Origin: JACVRW01 sp963812415
GTDB lineage: Bacteria > Actinomycetota > Thermoleophilia > Solirubrobacterales > Thermoleophilaceae
Reading direction: 5' to 3'
Length of the DNA stretch: 64,000 bases
Assembly (NCBI GenBank): GCA_963812415.1
Contig: CAWEVH010000043.1
Span: forward strand, 62,001-126,000
In this document: positions 15,193-23,600 of the stretch, piece after piece
Numbering within the stretch: the first letter of the stretch is position 1
Layout of the letters: every line of letters starts with the position of its first letter
Notes under the pieces: generated by a model
What the model was told of the DNA's origin: nothing
Seen by the model: the letters and a program-made list of their open reading frames with translations, nothing else
The model's database searches: none
Translations under genes and position numbers: made by a program

Positions 15193-16491
15193 TCAGGGGG
15201 CGCCGTCCTCCCGGCCGCTCAGGAGGCGCCGCAGCAGGTGCATGGCGACGAGCGCCGAACGCTCGCGGATGTCGGCGCGTCCCCCGGGCATCAGGGCCGA
15301 GCGTGTGAGCACACGGCCGTCGGAGGTCTGGGCGCTCCACCACACGGTGCCCACCGGCTTGTCCTCGGTCCCGCCGCCGGGGCCGGCGATCCCGGTGACC
15401 GAGACGGCGGTGTCGGCCTCGAAACGGGCGAGCGCGCCCCTCGCCATCGCCTCCGCCACCTGCTCCGAGACGGCGCCGTGCTCCTCGATCAGCGCGGGGT
15501 CGACGCCGAGCAGGTCGACCTTGGCGTCGTTGGCGTACGCCACCACCCCGCCGGCGACGTAGTCCGAGGACCCCGCCCGGTCGGTCAGGCGCGCCGCCAG
15601 CATCCCCGCGGTGCACGACTCGGCCGTGGCGACCCGCCGTCCGGCGAGCAGCTCAGCCACCAGGTCGTCGATCTGGGAGCCGTCCTCCGAGAAGATCTCC
15701 GGCTCGTGGCGCTCCCGCAGGAGCTCCGCGAGCTCCTCGTAGACGCCGCTCGAGGCGGGCTCGTAGCGGGTGACCATCTCGATCTCGCCGCGCCGCAGGC
15801 AGGTCGTGATCTCGAGCCCCTCGAACCCGGCGATGCCCTCCTCCGCGTCGCGAAGGGTGTCGGCCAGGCCGGACTCCGGCAGCCCGAACATGCGCATCGT
15901 CCGCTGCACGTAGTCGGTGCGACCGGCGAGCGCCTCGCGGACGATCTCGGTGCCGACGGCCGTGCGCCACATCGGCTGCAGCTCTCGCGGCGGGCCGGGA
16001 AGGACGACGATCGCGGGCGAGCCGGGCACGACAACGCCGGGCGCCGTGCCCACCGGGTCGATCACGAAGGCGCCCTCCGGCACGAGCGCCTGCTTGCGGT
16101 TGGCGGCCCTCACCGCCTCGAAGTCCCACGTGCGGAAGCGCTGCATCAGCGGCTTCAGGATCTCGGCGATCCGCTCCTCGAGCCGCTCGTCCAGCACGAG
16201 CGGCAGCCCGGAGAAGCTCGCCACCACCTCGACGGTCTTGTCGTCGGCCGTTGGCCCGAGGCCCCCGCTCGTGACGATCAGGTCCATCTCGCGCTCGGCC
16301 ATGAAGCGCAGCTGCGCCTCGATGTCATCGGGCCGGTCGCCACAGATCGTGAGGTGGGCGAGCTCCACGCCGAGCTCGAGGAAGCGGTCGGACAGCCATG
16401 GGCCGTTGCGGTCCTGCACGCGGCCGCTCAGCACCTCCGTGCCCGTGACGACAATCCCGGCTCGAGCGCTCAAGCCGCCAACGTTACGCAC
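15193..16491 (-). CDS. cinA: CinA-family nicotinamide-nucleotide amidohydrolase
   Basis: Two-domain protein of 432 residues. The N-terminal MoCF-like domain (AGIVVTGTEVLSGRVQDRN, TSGGLGPTADD) is followed from about residue 270 by the C-terminal amidase domain (VATAESCTAGMLAARLT, GGVVAYANDAK, VSVTGIAGPGGGTEDKPVG). CinA hydrolyses NMN and the N-terminal domain may act as an ADP-ribose-type pyrophosphatase. It overlaps the RodZ-like gene by 8 bases. Confidence 0.93.
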   Translation of the reverse strand: MRNVGGLSARAGIVVTGTEVLSGRVQDRNGPWLSDRFLELGVELAHLTICGDRPDDIEAQLRFMAEREMDLIVTSGGLGPTADDKTVEVVASFSGLPLVLDERLEERIAEILKPLMQRFRTWDFEAVRAANRKQALVPEGAFVIDPVGTAPGVVVPGSPAIVVLPGPPRELQPMWRTAVGTEIVREALAGRTDYVQRTMRMFGLPESGLADTLRDAEEGIAGFEGLEITTCLRRGEIEMVTRYEPASSGVYEELAELLRERHEPEIFSEDGSQIDDLVAELLAGRRVATAESCTAGMLAARLTDRAGSSDYVAGGVVAYANDAKVDLLGVDPALIEEHGAVSEQVAEAMARGALARFEADTAVSVTGIAGPGGGTEDKPVGTVWWSAQTSDGRVLTRSALMPGGRADIRERSALVAMHLLRRLLSGREDGAP

Positions 16492-17236
16492 ACGGCCGCT
16501 GACCGAACGGAAGCGGCCGGCTCCCCCTTGGCGTGAACACGAACCCCACCGGGTTCGGGCCGCTCTCGACCGGCACCCGCTTGCCGTTCATCGTCACCAC
16601 GACGTCGGTCTTGCCGAGGTTCACGCGCAGCCGCTTTCCGCGGAAGGTCTGCGGCTCGGCGAGCGTGTTCTCGAAGAACACGGCCGTGCCGGCGCCCCGG
16701 TCCAGGCAGACGTAGGTGGGCGTGATCGGTGCGATCCGCAGCACCACCCGGCGCGGCCGCCGCCGCGGCTCCCGGCGCGGCTCGGTGCGCGTCTGGGTCT
16801 CGGTCTGGTCGGTTCCCGACGCCTGCTCGCCATCCCCGTCGTCGCCGTCCCCGCTCGCAAGGCCGATCGCCACCAGGAGCGCGACGATGCCCACCGCGAT
16901 CAGCAGCACGAGCGAGCCGCCGCCGAGCCGCGGCCCGCTGCGGCGCCGGTCGCGACCGACCCCGGGTGGTCCGAGCGACTGGACCTGCTCGATCTCGTCA
17001 CCCGACTCGTAGCCCGTCCGGTACTCCTCGACGAGCAGCTGCGGATCGAGCCCGAGCGCCTCCGCGTACGTGCGCAGGAAGGTCTTGACGAACGTGGGCC
17101 CGGGCAGCATGCCGAACTCCTCGTTCTCGAGCGCGCGCAGGTACTTGGCCCGGATCTTGGTGCGCTCCTCGACATCCGCGATGTCCAGGCGCTGGCGCAT
17201 CCGAGCCTCACGCAGGGTTTCCCCGATGGAGGGCAT
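16484..17236 (-). CDS. RodZ-like helix-turn-helix membrane protein
   Basis: 250 residues. An N-terminal Xre-type HTH_25 domain (IGETLREARMRQRLDIADV, RTKIRAKYLRALENEEFGML) is followed by a linker, one membrane helix (GGSLVLLIAVGIVALLVAIG, about 105-125), a Pro/Arg/Thr-rich extracytoplasmic stretch and a DUF4115-like beta domain. This is the RodZ arrangement, linking the cell-shape machinery to the membrane. Position between ftsK and cinA is common in actinobacteria. The last residues overlap the cinA start. Confidence 0.8.
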   Translation of the reverse strand: MPSIGETLREARMRQRLDIADVEERTKIRAKYLRALENEEFGMLPGPTFVKTFLRTYAEALGLDPQLLVEEYRTGYESGDEIEQVQSLGPPGVGRDRRRSGPRLGGGSLVLLIAVGIVALLVAIGLASGDGDDGDGEQASGTDQTETQTRTEPRREPRRRPRRVVLRIAPITPTYVCLDRGAGTAVFFENTLAEPQTFRGKRLRVNLGKTDVVVTMNGKRVPVESGPNPVGFVFTPRGSRPLPFGQRPCA

Positions 17237-17260
17237 CGGCGGCGTATCTTGACGAACGAT

Positions 17261-18766
17261 CTATTCGTCCGCAGACGCTGCAACAGCCGGTTCGGAGAGC
17301 GCCTCGAGCACGCGCGGGAGGTCCGCTTCGGTGATCAGCACCTGGCGGGCCTTCGAGCCCTCGTAGCCGGAGATCACCCCGCGCCGCTCCATCATGTCGA
17401 TCAGCCTGCCGGCGCGCGTGTAGCCCACCCGCAGGCGCCGCTGGAGCATCGACGTGGACGCCGTGCCCAGCTGCACCACGGTCGCGATCGCGTCGCCGAG
17501 CAGCTCGTCCTGGTCGGGATCGAAGTCCCCGTCGGGTCCGTCGCCGTCGTCCTCGGGCTCCACCGCCTCGAGCAGCTCCTCCTGCAGCTCGGGCTCGCCC
17601 TGACGGCGCCAGTGCTCGGTGAGCTTCTCGATCTCGTCCTCGGCGATGAACGCGCCCTGGATCCGGGCCGAGCGCGACTCCCCGGCCGGGCGGAAGAGCA
17701 TGTCGCCCTGCCCGAGCAGCGACTCCGCGCCGTTCTGGTCGAGGATCACGCGGGAGTCCGTCTGCGAGGACACCGCGAACGCGATCCGCGCCGGCACGTT
17801 GGCCTTGATCATGCCGGTGATCACGTCGGCGCTCGGGCGCTGCGTCGCCAGCACCAGGTGGATGCCCACGGCGCGCGACTTCTGCGCCAGCCGGATGATC
17901 GAGTCCTCCACGTCGGCCGGCGCGACCATCATCAGGTCGGCCAGCTCGTCGATCACACACAGGATGTAGGGCAGCGGCGCCTCCCCCTGGCTCGTGCGCA
18001 CCCGGTTCAGCTCCACGAGGTTGCGCGTCTTGGCCCGGCTCATCACCCCGTAGCGCTCCTCCATCTCCTTGATGAGATTGCTGAGCACGTTCGCCGCCAG
18101 GCGCGGGCTCGTCACGACCGGCGTGAGCAGGTGCGGGATGTCCTCGTAGTGGTTGAGCTCGACCCGCTTCGGGTCCACCAGCACCATCCGCACCTCGTTC
18201 GGCGAGGAGCGCAGCAGCACGCTCGACAGCATCGCGTTCACGCAGCCGGACTTTCCGGAGCCGGTCGTGCCGGCGATCAGGATGTGCGGCTGCTTCGCGA
18301 GATCGGTGCCGATCGCCTTGCCGGCGATGTCCTTGCCGAGCCACACCGACAGCGGCGACCAGCCCTTGGGCGACTCCTGGAAGACGTCGCCGAGGTGCAC
18401 CATCTTGCGCACCCGGTTGGGCACCTCGACGCCCACCGCCTGCTTGCCGGGGATCGGGGCGAGGATGCGCACCTGCTCGGCCGCGAGCGCATAGGCGAGG
18501 TCGTCCTTCAGCTGGGCGACCTTCGACATCTTGATCCCGGGCGCGAGCCGCAGCTCGTAGCGGGTCACGTGCGGTCCGGTGACCGTCCCGATCACGCGCG
18601 CGTCCACGCTGAAGTGGCTGAGCGCCTCGACGAGCTGGGTCCCGATCCGCTCGATGCCCTTCGTGTCGACCTTCTGGGATCCCGCCGAGCGCTTCAGGAA
18701 GGCCGGCCTCGGCATGCGGTACTCGGCCTCGTCGGACTCGGTGACGGCGGAGCGCCTATTGCCCAT
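17261..18766 (-). CDS. ftsK: DNA translocase FtsK, motor and gamma domains
   Basis: 501 residues. It opens with MGNRRSAVTE, then EYRMPRPAFLKRS, the alpha/beta motor domains (LKDDLAYALAAEQVRILAPI, Walker A AGTTGSGKSGCVN, Walker B YILCVIDELADLMM, ATQRPSADVITG), and the C-terminal winged-helix gamma domain (SMLQRRLRVGYTRAGRLIDM), which in FtsK reads KOPS/SRS sites. The membrane domain is in a different frame at 18756-19661, overlapping by 11 bases. Either the protein is naturally made as two chains or one base is wrong near 18760. Confidence 0.93.
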   Translation of the reverse strand: MGNRRSAVTESDEAEYRMPRPAFLKRSAGSQKVDTKGIERIGTQLVEALSHFSVDARVIGTVTGPHVTRYELRLAPGIKMSKVAQLKDDLAYALAAEQVRILAPIPGKQAVGVEVPNRVRKMVHLGDVFQESPKGWSPLSVWLGKDIAGKAIGTDLAKQPHILIAGTTGSGKSGCVNAMLSSVLLRSSPNEVRMVLVDPKRVELNHYEDIPHLLTPVVTSPRLAANVLSNLIKEMEERYGVMSRAKTRNLVELNRVRTSQGEAPLPYILCVIDELADLMMVAPADVEDSIIRLAQKSRAVGIHLVLATQRPSADVITGMIKANVPARIAFAVSSQTDSRVILDQNGAESLLGQGDMLFRPAGESRSARIQGAFIAEDEIEKLTEHWRRQGEPELQEELLEAVEPEDDGDGPDGDFDPDQDELLGDAIATVVQLGTASTSMLQRRLRVGYTRAGRLIDMMERRGVISGYEGSKARQVLITEADLPRVLEALSEPAVAASADE

Positions 18767-19661
18767 CGGCGTCAGCGGCTCGCGTGGGCTCGAGCTCCTC
18801 CGCGGCCGGCTCCTCGTCCGCCGGCTGCAGCTCGAGCGCCGCGGGCTCGGGCTCGTCCTCGTAGGCGTCCGGCTCGCCGTCGTCCCCGTACAGGTCCGGG
18901 TAGCGGGCGGAGGCGTCGAGCGCCGGCGCCTCCACGTGGGTGGCGCGCACCACCGGCTCCTGGTCCTCGGGCTCGGGCGGCTCCACCGGCTCCGCCTCGC
19001 GCGCGTGAAGGGTGCCCGGCAGCGGGCCGACCGGCTCCGTGGGCAGGTTGATGGCGGTCGCGGTGCGGCGCACACGCTCGCCGGTGGTGAGCGCCGCGGA
19101 GCGCGTGGCGGTGAGGACCCCGGCGATCGACGCGCCGGTGAGGAGCAGCACTCCGGCCACCAGCAGGAAGGTGAACAGGATGTGCGAGCCGGCGACGGAG
19201 AAGAACTTGGCCGACACCCACAGGAGCGACTCGCCGACGAGGCCGCCGTGCTCCTTGAGGTAGGAGGGGTCGAGCCAGCCCTCGCGCGGCGTATGGCCGG
19301 GCCCGAGGCCCAGCGAGCCGGCCGCGAGGCCGAGAGTGAGCGCCGCGCCGAGGCAGATCGCTCCCGCCTTGAGCGGATGCACCGCCGGCAGCATCGGCTG
19401 GGTCACGATCAGGGTGCCCGAGCAGAAGAGGGCGATCGGCGCCGCATAGGCCATGCCGCCGAACAGGAAGAGCAGCGCCTCGGCCAGGGGCTCGCCCACA
19501 TCGCCCCCACTCCAGCCGAAGTAGAAGACCAGCGCGAAGAACACGCCGAAGGCGACGAGACCGAGCCCGATGAGGTCCCAGTGGCGCTGCTCGAGCTGCG
19601 GCAGCTCGAGCTCCGGCCACCAGGCCCGGCCACGGCGTCGCTTGCGGCGGCGGCTCGCCAT
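18756..19661 (-). CDS. ftsK: FtsK N-terminal 4TM domain and linker (split from motor)
   Basis: 301 residues. A basic N-terminus (MASRRRKRRRGRAWW) leads into four membrane helices, about residues 30-50, 58-85, 98-118 and 160-185, as in the FtsK_4TM domain. An acidic Pro/Glu linker follows (200-301) and ends ADADGQ-TAG. The motor frame starts with an ATG (18766) that lies inside the last codons, so the two overlap as ATGGGCAATAG. In most bacteria this is one polypeptide. The linker's codon use is normal up to the stop, so the break is not obvious decay. Confidence 0.85.
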   Translation of the reverse strand: MASRRRKRRRGRAWWPELELPQLEQRHWDLIGLGLVAFGVFFALVFYFGWSGGDVGEPLAEALLFLFGGMAYAAPIALFCSGTLIVTQPMLPAVHPLKAGAICLGAALTLGLAAGSLGLGPGHTPREGWLDPSYLKEHGGLVGESLLWVSAKFFSVAGSHILFTFLLVAGVLLLTGASIAGVLTATRSAALTTGERVRRTATAINLPTEPVGPLPGTLHAREAEPVEPPEPEDQEPVVRATHVEAPALDASARYPDLYGDDGEPDAYEDEPEPAALELQPADEEPAAEELEPTRAADADGQ

Positions 19662-19712
19662 CCGTCATGCATTCGACGGCGCGCTCTCGCACCCTCCCTG
19701 GCGGCCCCTACC

Positions 19713-20405
19713 ATGAGCCTGGTGGCTGGCAGGCCCAGAGTGCTGGTTGTCGAGGACGACGCCGACATCGCCGGCGTGCTGCGCCGATCGCTCGACAAGG
19801 AGGGCTACGAGGTGCGCGTGAGCGGCGACGGCGAATCCGCCCTCGACGAGTCCGGCGTCTTCGAGCCCGACGCCGTGGTGCTCGACCTCGGGCTGCCGAA
19901 GCTCGACGGCGTGGAGGTCTGCCGCCGGCTGCGCGAGGACGGCGACGTGCCGATCCTCATCCTCACCGCGCGCGACGCCCTCGACGCCCGCGTGCAGGGC
20001 CTCGACTCCGGCGCCGACGACTACCTCGTCAAGCCGTTCGAGCGCGAGGAGCTGCTCGCCCGGCTGCGCGCGCTGCTGCGCCGGCGGCCCCCGCGCGGCA
20101 GCGCCTTCCTGGTGGTGGGCGACCTGCGCCTCAACCCCGACACGCGCGAGGTCTTCCGCGGCGAGCGCCCGCTCGAGCTGACCGCGCGCGAGTTCGAGCT
20201 GCTCGAGCACCTGATGCGAAACGCCCGCATCGTGGTCTCCCGGCAGGCGCTGCTCGACGAGGTCTGGGGCTATCACCCGTTCGCGGAGACCAACACGGTC
20301 GACGTCTTCATCTCGAACCTGCGCCGCAAGCTGGAGGCGGGCGGTGAGCCGCGCGTGCTGCACACGATGCGCGGCGCCGGCTACGTGCTGAGGGAGGACG
20401 CATGA
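19713..20405 (+). CDS. OmpR/PhoB-family response regulator
   Basis: 230 residues. Receiver domain 8-120: VLVVEDDADIAGVLRRSL with the acidic pair, phospho-acceptor Asp in AVVLDLGLPKLDG, Thr in ILTARD and Lys in LVKPF. DNA-binding winged helix 130-228: ELTAREFELLEHLMRNA, NTVDVFISNLRRKLEAGGE, GAGYVLRED. Start ATG 19713, diverging from ftsK across 51 bases. Its stop overlaps the start of the kinase gene (ATGA), so they form one two-component system. Confidence 0.93.
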   Translation: MSLVAGRPRVLVVEDDADIAGVLRRSLDKEGYEVRVSGDGESALDESGVFEPDAVVLDLGLPKLDGVEVCRRLREDGDVPILILTARDALDARVQGLDSGADDYLVKPFEREELLARLRALLRRRPPRGSAFLVVGDLRLNPDTREVFRGERPLELTAREFELLEHLMRNARIVVSRQALLDEVWGYHPFAETNTVDVFISNLRRKLEAGGEPRVLHTMRGAGYVLREDA

Positions 20406-21874
20406 GGACGCGCCTGCCGGTGAAGCTGAAGGTCGCGATCGTGACCGCGGCCCTGACGTTCATGATCCTGTGCCTGTTCGCGGCGGTGATCGGGGCGCTC
20501 GCCGAGCAGCGCATCACCGACGGCTTCGAGGACGACCTGCGCGCCACCGCGGCCGATCTGGTGGACGAGCTCGACCCGACCATCGAGAACGGGATCCTCC
20601 AGATCGACCCCGACGCGCTCGAGGGCGCCACCGCCGGAGACGCGGTCGTGGTGGTGGTCCGCCGCGACGGCGAGGTCCTCTACCCGCCGGGGGCCCTGTC
20701 GCCGCTCGGGCCGGCGCTCACCGAGGGCGTGGTCGACGTGGGCGAATACCGCATCGTGTCGCGCCCGCTCGTGACGGCCACCCGGCAGCCGGACACGCCG
20801 TTCGGGTTCGAGCTCAGCCCCAACCCGGTGGCGCAGACGCAGGCCTACGTCCAGTACGCGAAGCCCGAGACGAGCGTGCAGACCACGATCAACCGGGTCC
20901 GGCTGTTCCTCGGCTTCGGCGTGCTCGGCGGTACGCTCCTCGCGTTCCTGGGCGGGCTCGTGGTGGCCCAGCGCGCGATGCGCCCGATCGCAGGGCTGAC
21001 GCGGGCGGCGCGCGAGGTGGCCCGCACGCGCGACCCCGACATCACGCTGCCGAAGCCGCGCGCCAACGACGAGGTGGCGGACCTGGCGCGCACCTTCGAG
21101 GACATGCTGCGCGAGCTGAGCGCCGCGCGCGAGGAGACCGAGGCGACCCTCGCCCGCCAGCGCGCGTTCGTGGCCGACGCCTCGCACGAGCTGCGCACCC
21201 CGCTCACGAGCATCCTCGCCAACCTCGAGCTGCTCGAGTCCGAGCTGGCGGGCGAGCAGCAGGAGATGGCCGACTCGGCGCTGCGCTCCTCGCGCCGGAT
21301 GCGCCGGCTGGTGGCCGACCTGCTCCTGCTGGCCCGAGCCGACGCGGGCCGCCAGGCGCCGCGCGGGCGCGTGGACCTCGGCGCGGTCGCGCGCGAGGCG
21401 GCCGACGAGGCGGGCGCGCTCTCGTCCGACCACCCGGTCGCGCTCGACCTCCCGGACGCCGCCCGGCCGGCGATCGTGCACGGGGTGGCCGACGACCTGC
21501 ACCGGCTCGCCGCCAACCTCGTGGAGAACGCCCTGCTCCACACCCCCGGCGGCACGCCGGTCACCGTGTCGGTGCGCGCGGAGGATGGCGAGGCCGTGCT
21601 CGAGGTGGCCGACCGCGGCCCCGGCGTGCCGGCCGCGATGCGCTCGCGCGTGTTCGAGCGCTTCGCGCGCGGCGTGGGCGACAGCGCCCCGAGCGGCGGC
21701 AGCGGGCTCGGGCTCGCGATCGTGCGCGCGGTCACGGACGCCCACGACGGCCGCGTCGAGCTGCTCGACGCCGAGGGCGGCGGCGCCCGCTTCGTGGTCA
21801 CGTTGCCGGCCGAGTCGCGCTCCGATGCCGCCGCTAGCGTGTTGGCACCGGAAGAACCGATCCCGAAGCCGTAG
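20402..21874 (+). CDS. Sensor histidine kinase
   Basis: 490 residues. Membrane helix about 12-35, an extracytoplasmic sensor region to about 160, second helix (LFLGFGVLGGTLLAFLGGLV), HAMP domain, dimerisation/phospho-acceptor box FVADASHELRTPLTS, and ATPase boxes NLVENALLHTPGG, VADRGPGVP and GGSGLGLAIV. It pairs with the overlapping response regulator upstream. The stimulus is unknown. The next gene follows by only 11 bases. Confidence 0.93.
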   Translation: MRTRLPVKLKVAIVTAALTFMILCLFAAVIGALAEQRITDGFEDDLRATAADLVDELDPTIENGILQIDPDALEGATAGDAVVVVVRRDGEVLYPPGALSPLGPALTEGVVDVGEYRIVSRPLVTATRQPDTPFGFELSPNPVAQTQAYVQYAKPETSVQTTINRVRLFLGFGVLGGTLLAFLGGLVVAQRAMRPIAGLTRAAREVARTRDPDITLPKPRANDEVADLARTFEDMLRELSAAREETEATLARQRAFVADASHELRTPLTSILANLELLESELAGEQQEMADSALRSSRRMRRLVADLLLLARADAGRQAPRGRVDLGAVAREAADEAGALSSDHPVALDLPDAARPAIVHGVADDLHRLAANLVENALLHTPGGTPVTVSVRAEDGEAVLEVADRGPGVPAAMRSRVFERFARGVGDSAPSGGSGLGLAIVRAVTDAHDGRVELLDAEGGGARFVVTLPAESRSDAAASVLAPEEPIPKP

Positions 21875-21885
21875 GAGACCTTCTC

Positions 21886-22647
21886 GTGAAGTCGCTGCTC
21901 GGCCGGCGCCCCTCGCCGGCCCTGGTCATCTCGCTCATCGCGCTGTTCGTGTCCCTCTCGGGCGTCTCGTACGGCGTCGCCACGGGCTTCATCGACAGCC
22001 GCGAGATCAAGAACAACGAGGTGCGCAGCCTCGACATTCGCAACAACCAGATCCGCACGCGCGACCTGCGCAACAACGAGGTACGCGGGATCGACATCCG
22101 CAACTCGACCATCCAGAGCCGCGACATCGGGCTCAACCAGGTCACGGGCCTCGACGTGCGCGAGGACACCCTGCAGAAGGTGCCGAGCGCGCTCCTGGCG
22201 GACACCGCCACGAGGGCGACCAGCGCGGCGGCGGCCGACACCGCCGGGAGCGCCGGCTCGGTCGGCGGCGTGACGCTGCGGAGGATCGCCTACGCCGGCG
22301 AGCAGGGCAGCGGCTTCGTCGACGTCCTCGACATCGGCGGACTCAAGCTCCAGGCGCGCTGCGTGGCCGGGCCCTCCCTCGAGGTGCAGGCGACCACGAC
22401 GCTGGCGAACTCGGAGCTCATCGTCCGACTTCCCGGGCTCCAGCAGCCGACGACCTCGACTTCGACCCCGGGGACAGCATCCCGTGTTCGGTGAACGGGG
22501 CGCTCACGGACGGCTCGGGCTGATCGCGTTCGCGGCGCTCCGACGGCGCGGTCTGTGGTGGTCGAGGCGCTCGCGCGCCAGGAGGCCAACGGTGTCCGCG
22601 GGACCACCGACGACTGCGGCTTCTTCGGCATCGCCCAGGCGGGTTAG
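21886..22647 (+). pseudogene. Secreted pentapeptide-like/low-complexity protein, frame broken at 3' end
   Basis: Starts at GTG 21886 after an AGGAGA site. A basic N-terminus and membrane or signal helix (ALVISLIALFVSLSGVSYGV) are followed by repeats of the form EIKNNEVRSLDIRNNQIRTR (Ile/Asn ladders, about residues 38-85), then an Ala-rich stretch. I recognise this as a type of secreted protein common in Thermoleophilia. The literal frame ends at 22494 (202 residues). Family-like sequence continues in a second frame (DDLDFDPGDSIPCSVNGALT) and a third (EANGVRGTTDDCGFFGIAQA), reaching TAG at 22645-22647. Several one-base indels are needed to join them. Confidence 0.6.
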
Positions 22648-22694
22648 CAGGCGTTTCCCGGCCGTATCCAGGGGTGGGATCAGGGGCGTGACCA

Positions 22695-22742
22695 ACGCTC
22701 GCGTGGTTATTCATGACTGTCATGGAAAATGACGCTCGCGTG
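22695..22742. promoter_or_regulatory. Palindrome flanked by direct repeats upstream of secreted-protein gene
   Basis: CATGAC-T-GTCATG (22712-22724), a perfect 6-bp inverted repeat with a one-base centre, flanked by two copies of ACGCTCGCGTG (22695-22705 and 22732-22742). It lies in the 186-base gap before the gene at 22834 and could be a regulator site. The rest of the gap shows only a weak -10-like TATCTT at 22808. Confidence 0.4.
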
Positions 22743-22833
22743 AGCGGCATCGTCTATCTCGTGGGGGCGTTACGCCCTCCGGCGCCCGGGTAGGCCCCCT
22801 ACGGACCTATCTTCGGACGTTGGGAGAGTGCCG

Positions 22834-23598
22834 ATGAAGAGACGGACCGCATTTGGAGTTGCGCTTGCGCTGTGTGCGGTGGCGAGTCTCGGTACCGTCG
22901 CGCCTGCCTACGGGCAGGGCCAGGGACAGGACGAGAACCACTTCCGCTGCTACATCGTGAGCCAGCAGACGCCGCAGCCGGCGGCCACGGTCACGCTCGA
23001 GGACCAGTTCACGGACGGTCCGGAGACGGTGACGGTCGGCGAGCCGGTGTTCTTCTGTCCGCCCACGGCGAAGACCGTCGGGGACGAGAAGTTCCCGATC
23101 GAGGACGAGGACGAGCACTACACGTTCTACACCGCTCCGAGCGAGGCCGCGCCGCGCAACGTGTTCGTGACCAACCAGTTCGCTGACGACGCGCCCTGGC
23201 GGGTCACGACCCCGAAGTACCTGGCGGTCCCGACCGCCAAGACGATCGGCGGCGAGACCTTCGACGACCGGGACGACATGAACCACTACTGGTGCTATGA
23301 GGCGAACGGCCCGCGGCTGCGGGAGCGCGCGACCCTCGAGGACCAGTTCGGCGGCCCGGACAGCGTGCGCGTTGCGACGCCGCGGCTGCTCTGCAACCCG
23401 GCCGAGAAGGTGCACGACGGCGAGACGTTCCCGATCGAGGACGAGGACCTGCACCTCGCTTGCTACGACATCTTCGGCAAGCAGAAGACGCAGCAGTTCA
23501 CGTTCGGCATCGAGAACCAGTTCGAGATGGACACGTACCAGTCCGGCCCGTGGGAGCTGCTCTGCGCCCCGAGCGAGAAGGCGCTGCCGCCTGGGTAG
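22834..23598 (+). CDS. Secreted protein with four tandem ~55-residue repeats
   Basis: About 254 residues from ATG 22834, which has a GGGAGA site 6 bases before it. A cleavable signal peptide (MKRRTAFGVALALCAVASLG) is followed by four repeats. Each begins with an aromatic/Cys block (HFRCYIV, HYTFYTA, HYWCYEA, HLACYDI), continues through a (L/I)EDQF or TNQF-type turn and, in three of them, ends PTAKT(V/I)G or PAEKV with GE(T/K)F. Cysteines recur at the same places in repeats 1, 3 and 4 but are lost in repeat 2. It resembles the DUF7450-type repeat. Function unknown; probably extracellular. Confidence 0.7.
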   Translation: MKRRTAFGVALALCAVASLGTVAPAYGQGQGQDENHFRCYIVSQQTPQPAATVTLEDQFTDGPETVTVGEPVFFCPPTAKTVGDEKFPIEDEDEHYTFYTAPSEAAPRNVFVTNQFADDAPWRVTTPKYLAVPTAKTIGGETFDDRDDMNHYWCYEANGPRLRERATLEDQFGGPDSVRVATPRLLCNPAEKVHDGETFPIEDEDLHLACYDIFGKQKTQQFTFGIENQFEMDTYQSGPWELLCAPSEKALPPG

Positions 23599-23600
23599 CT

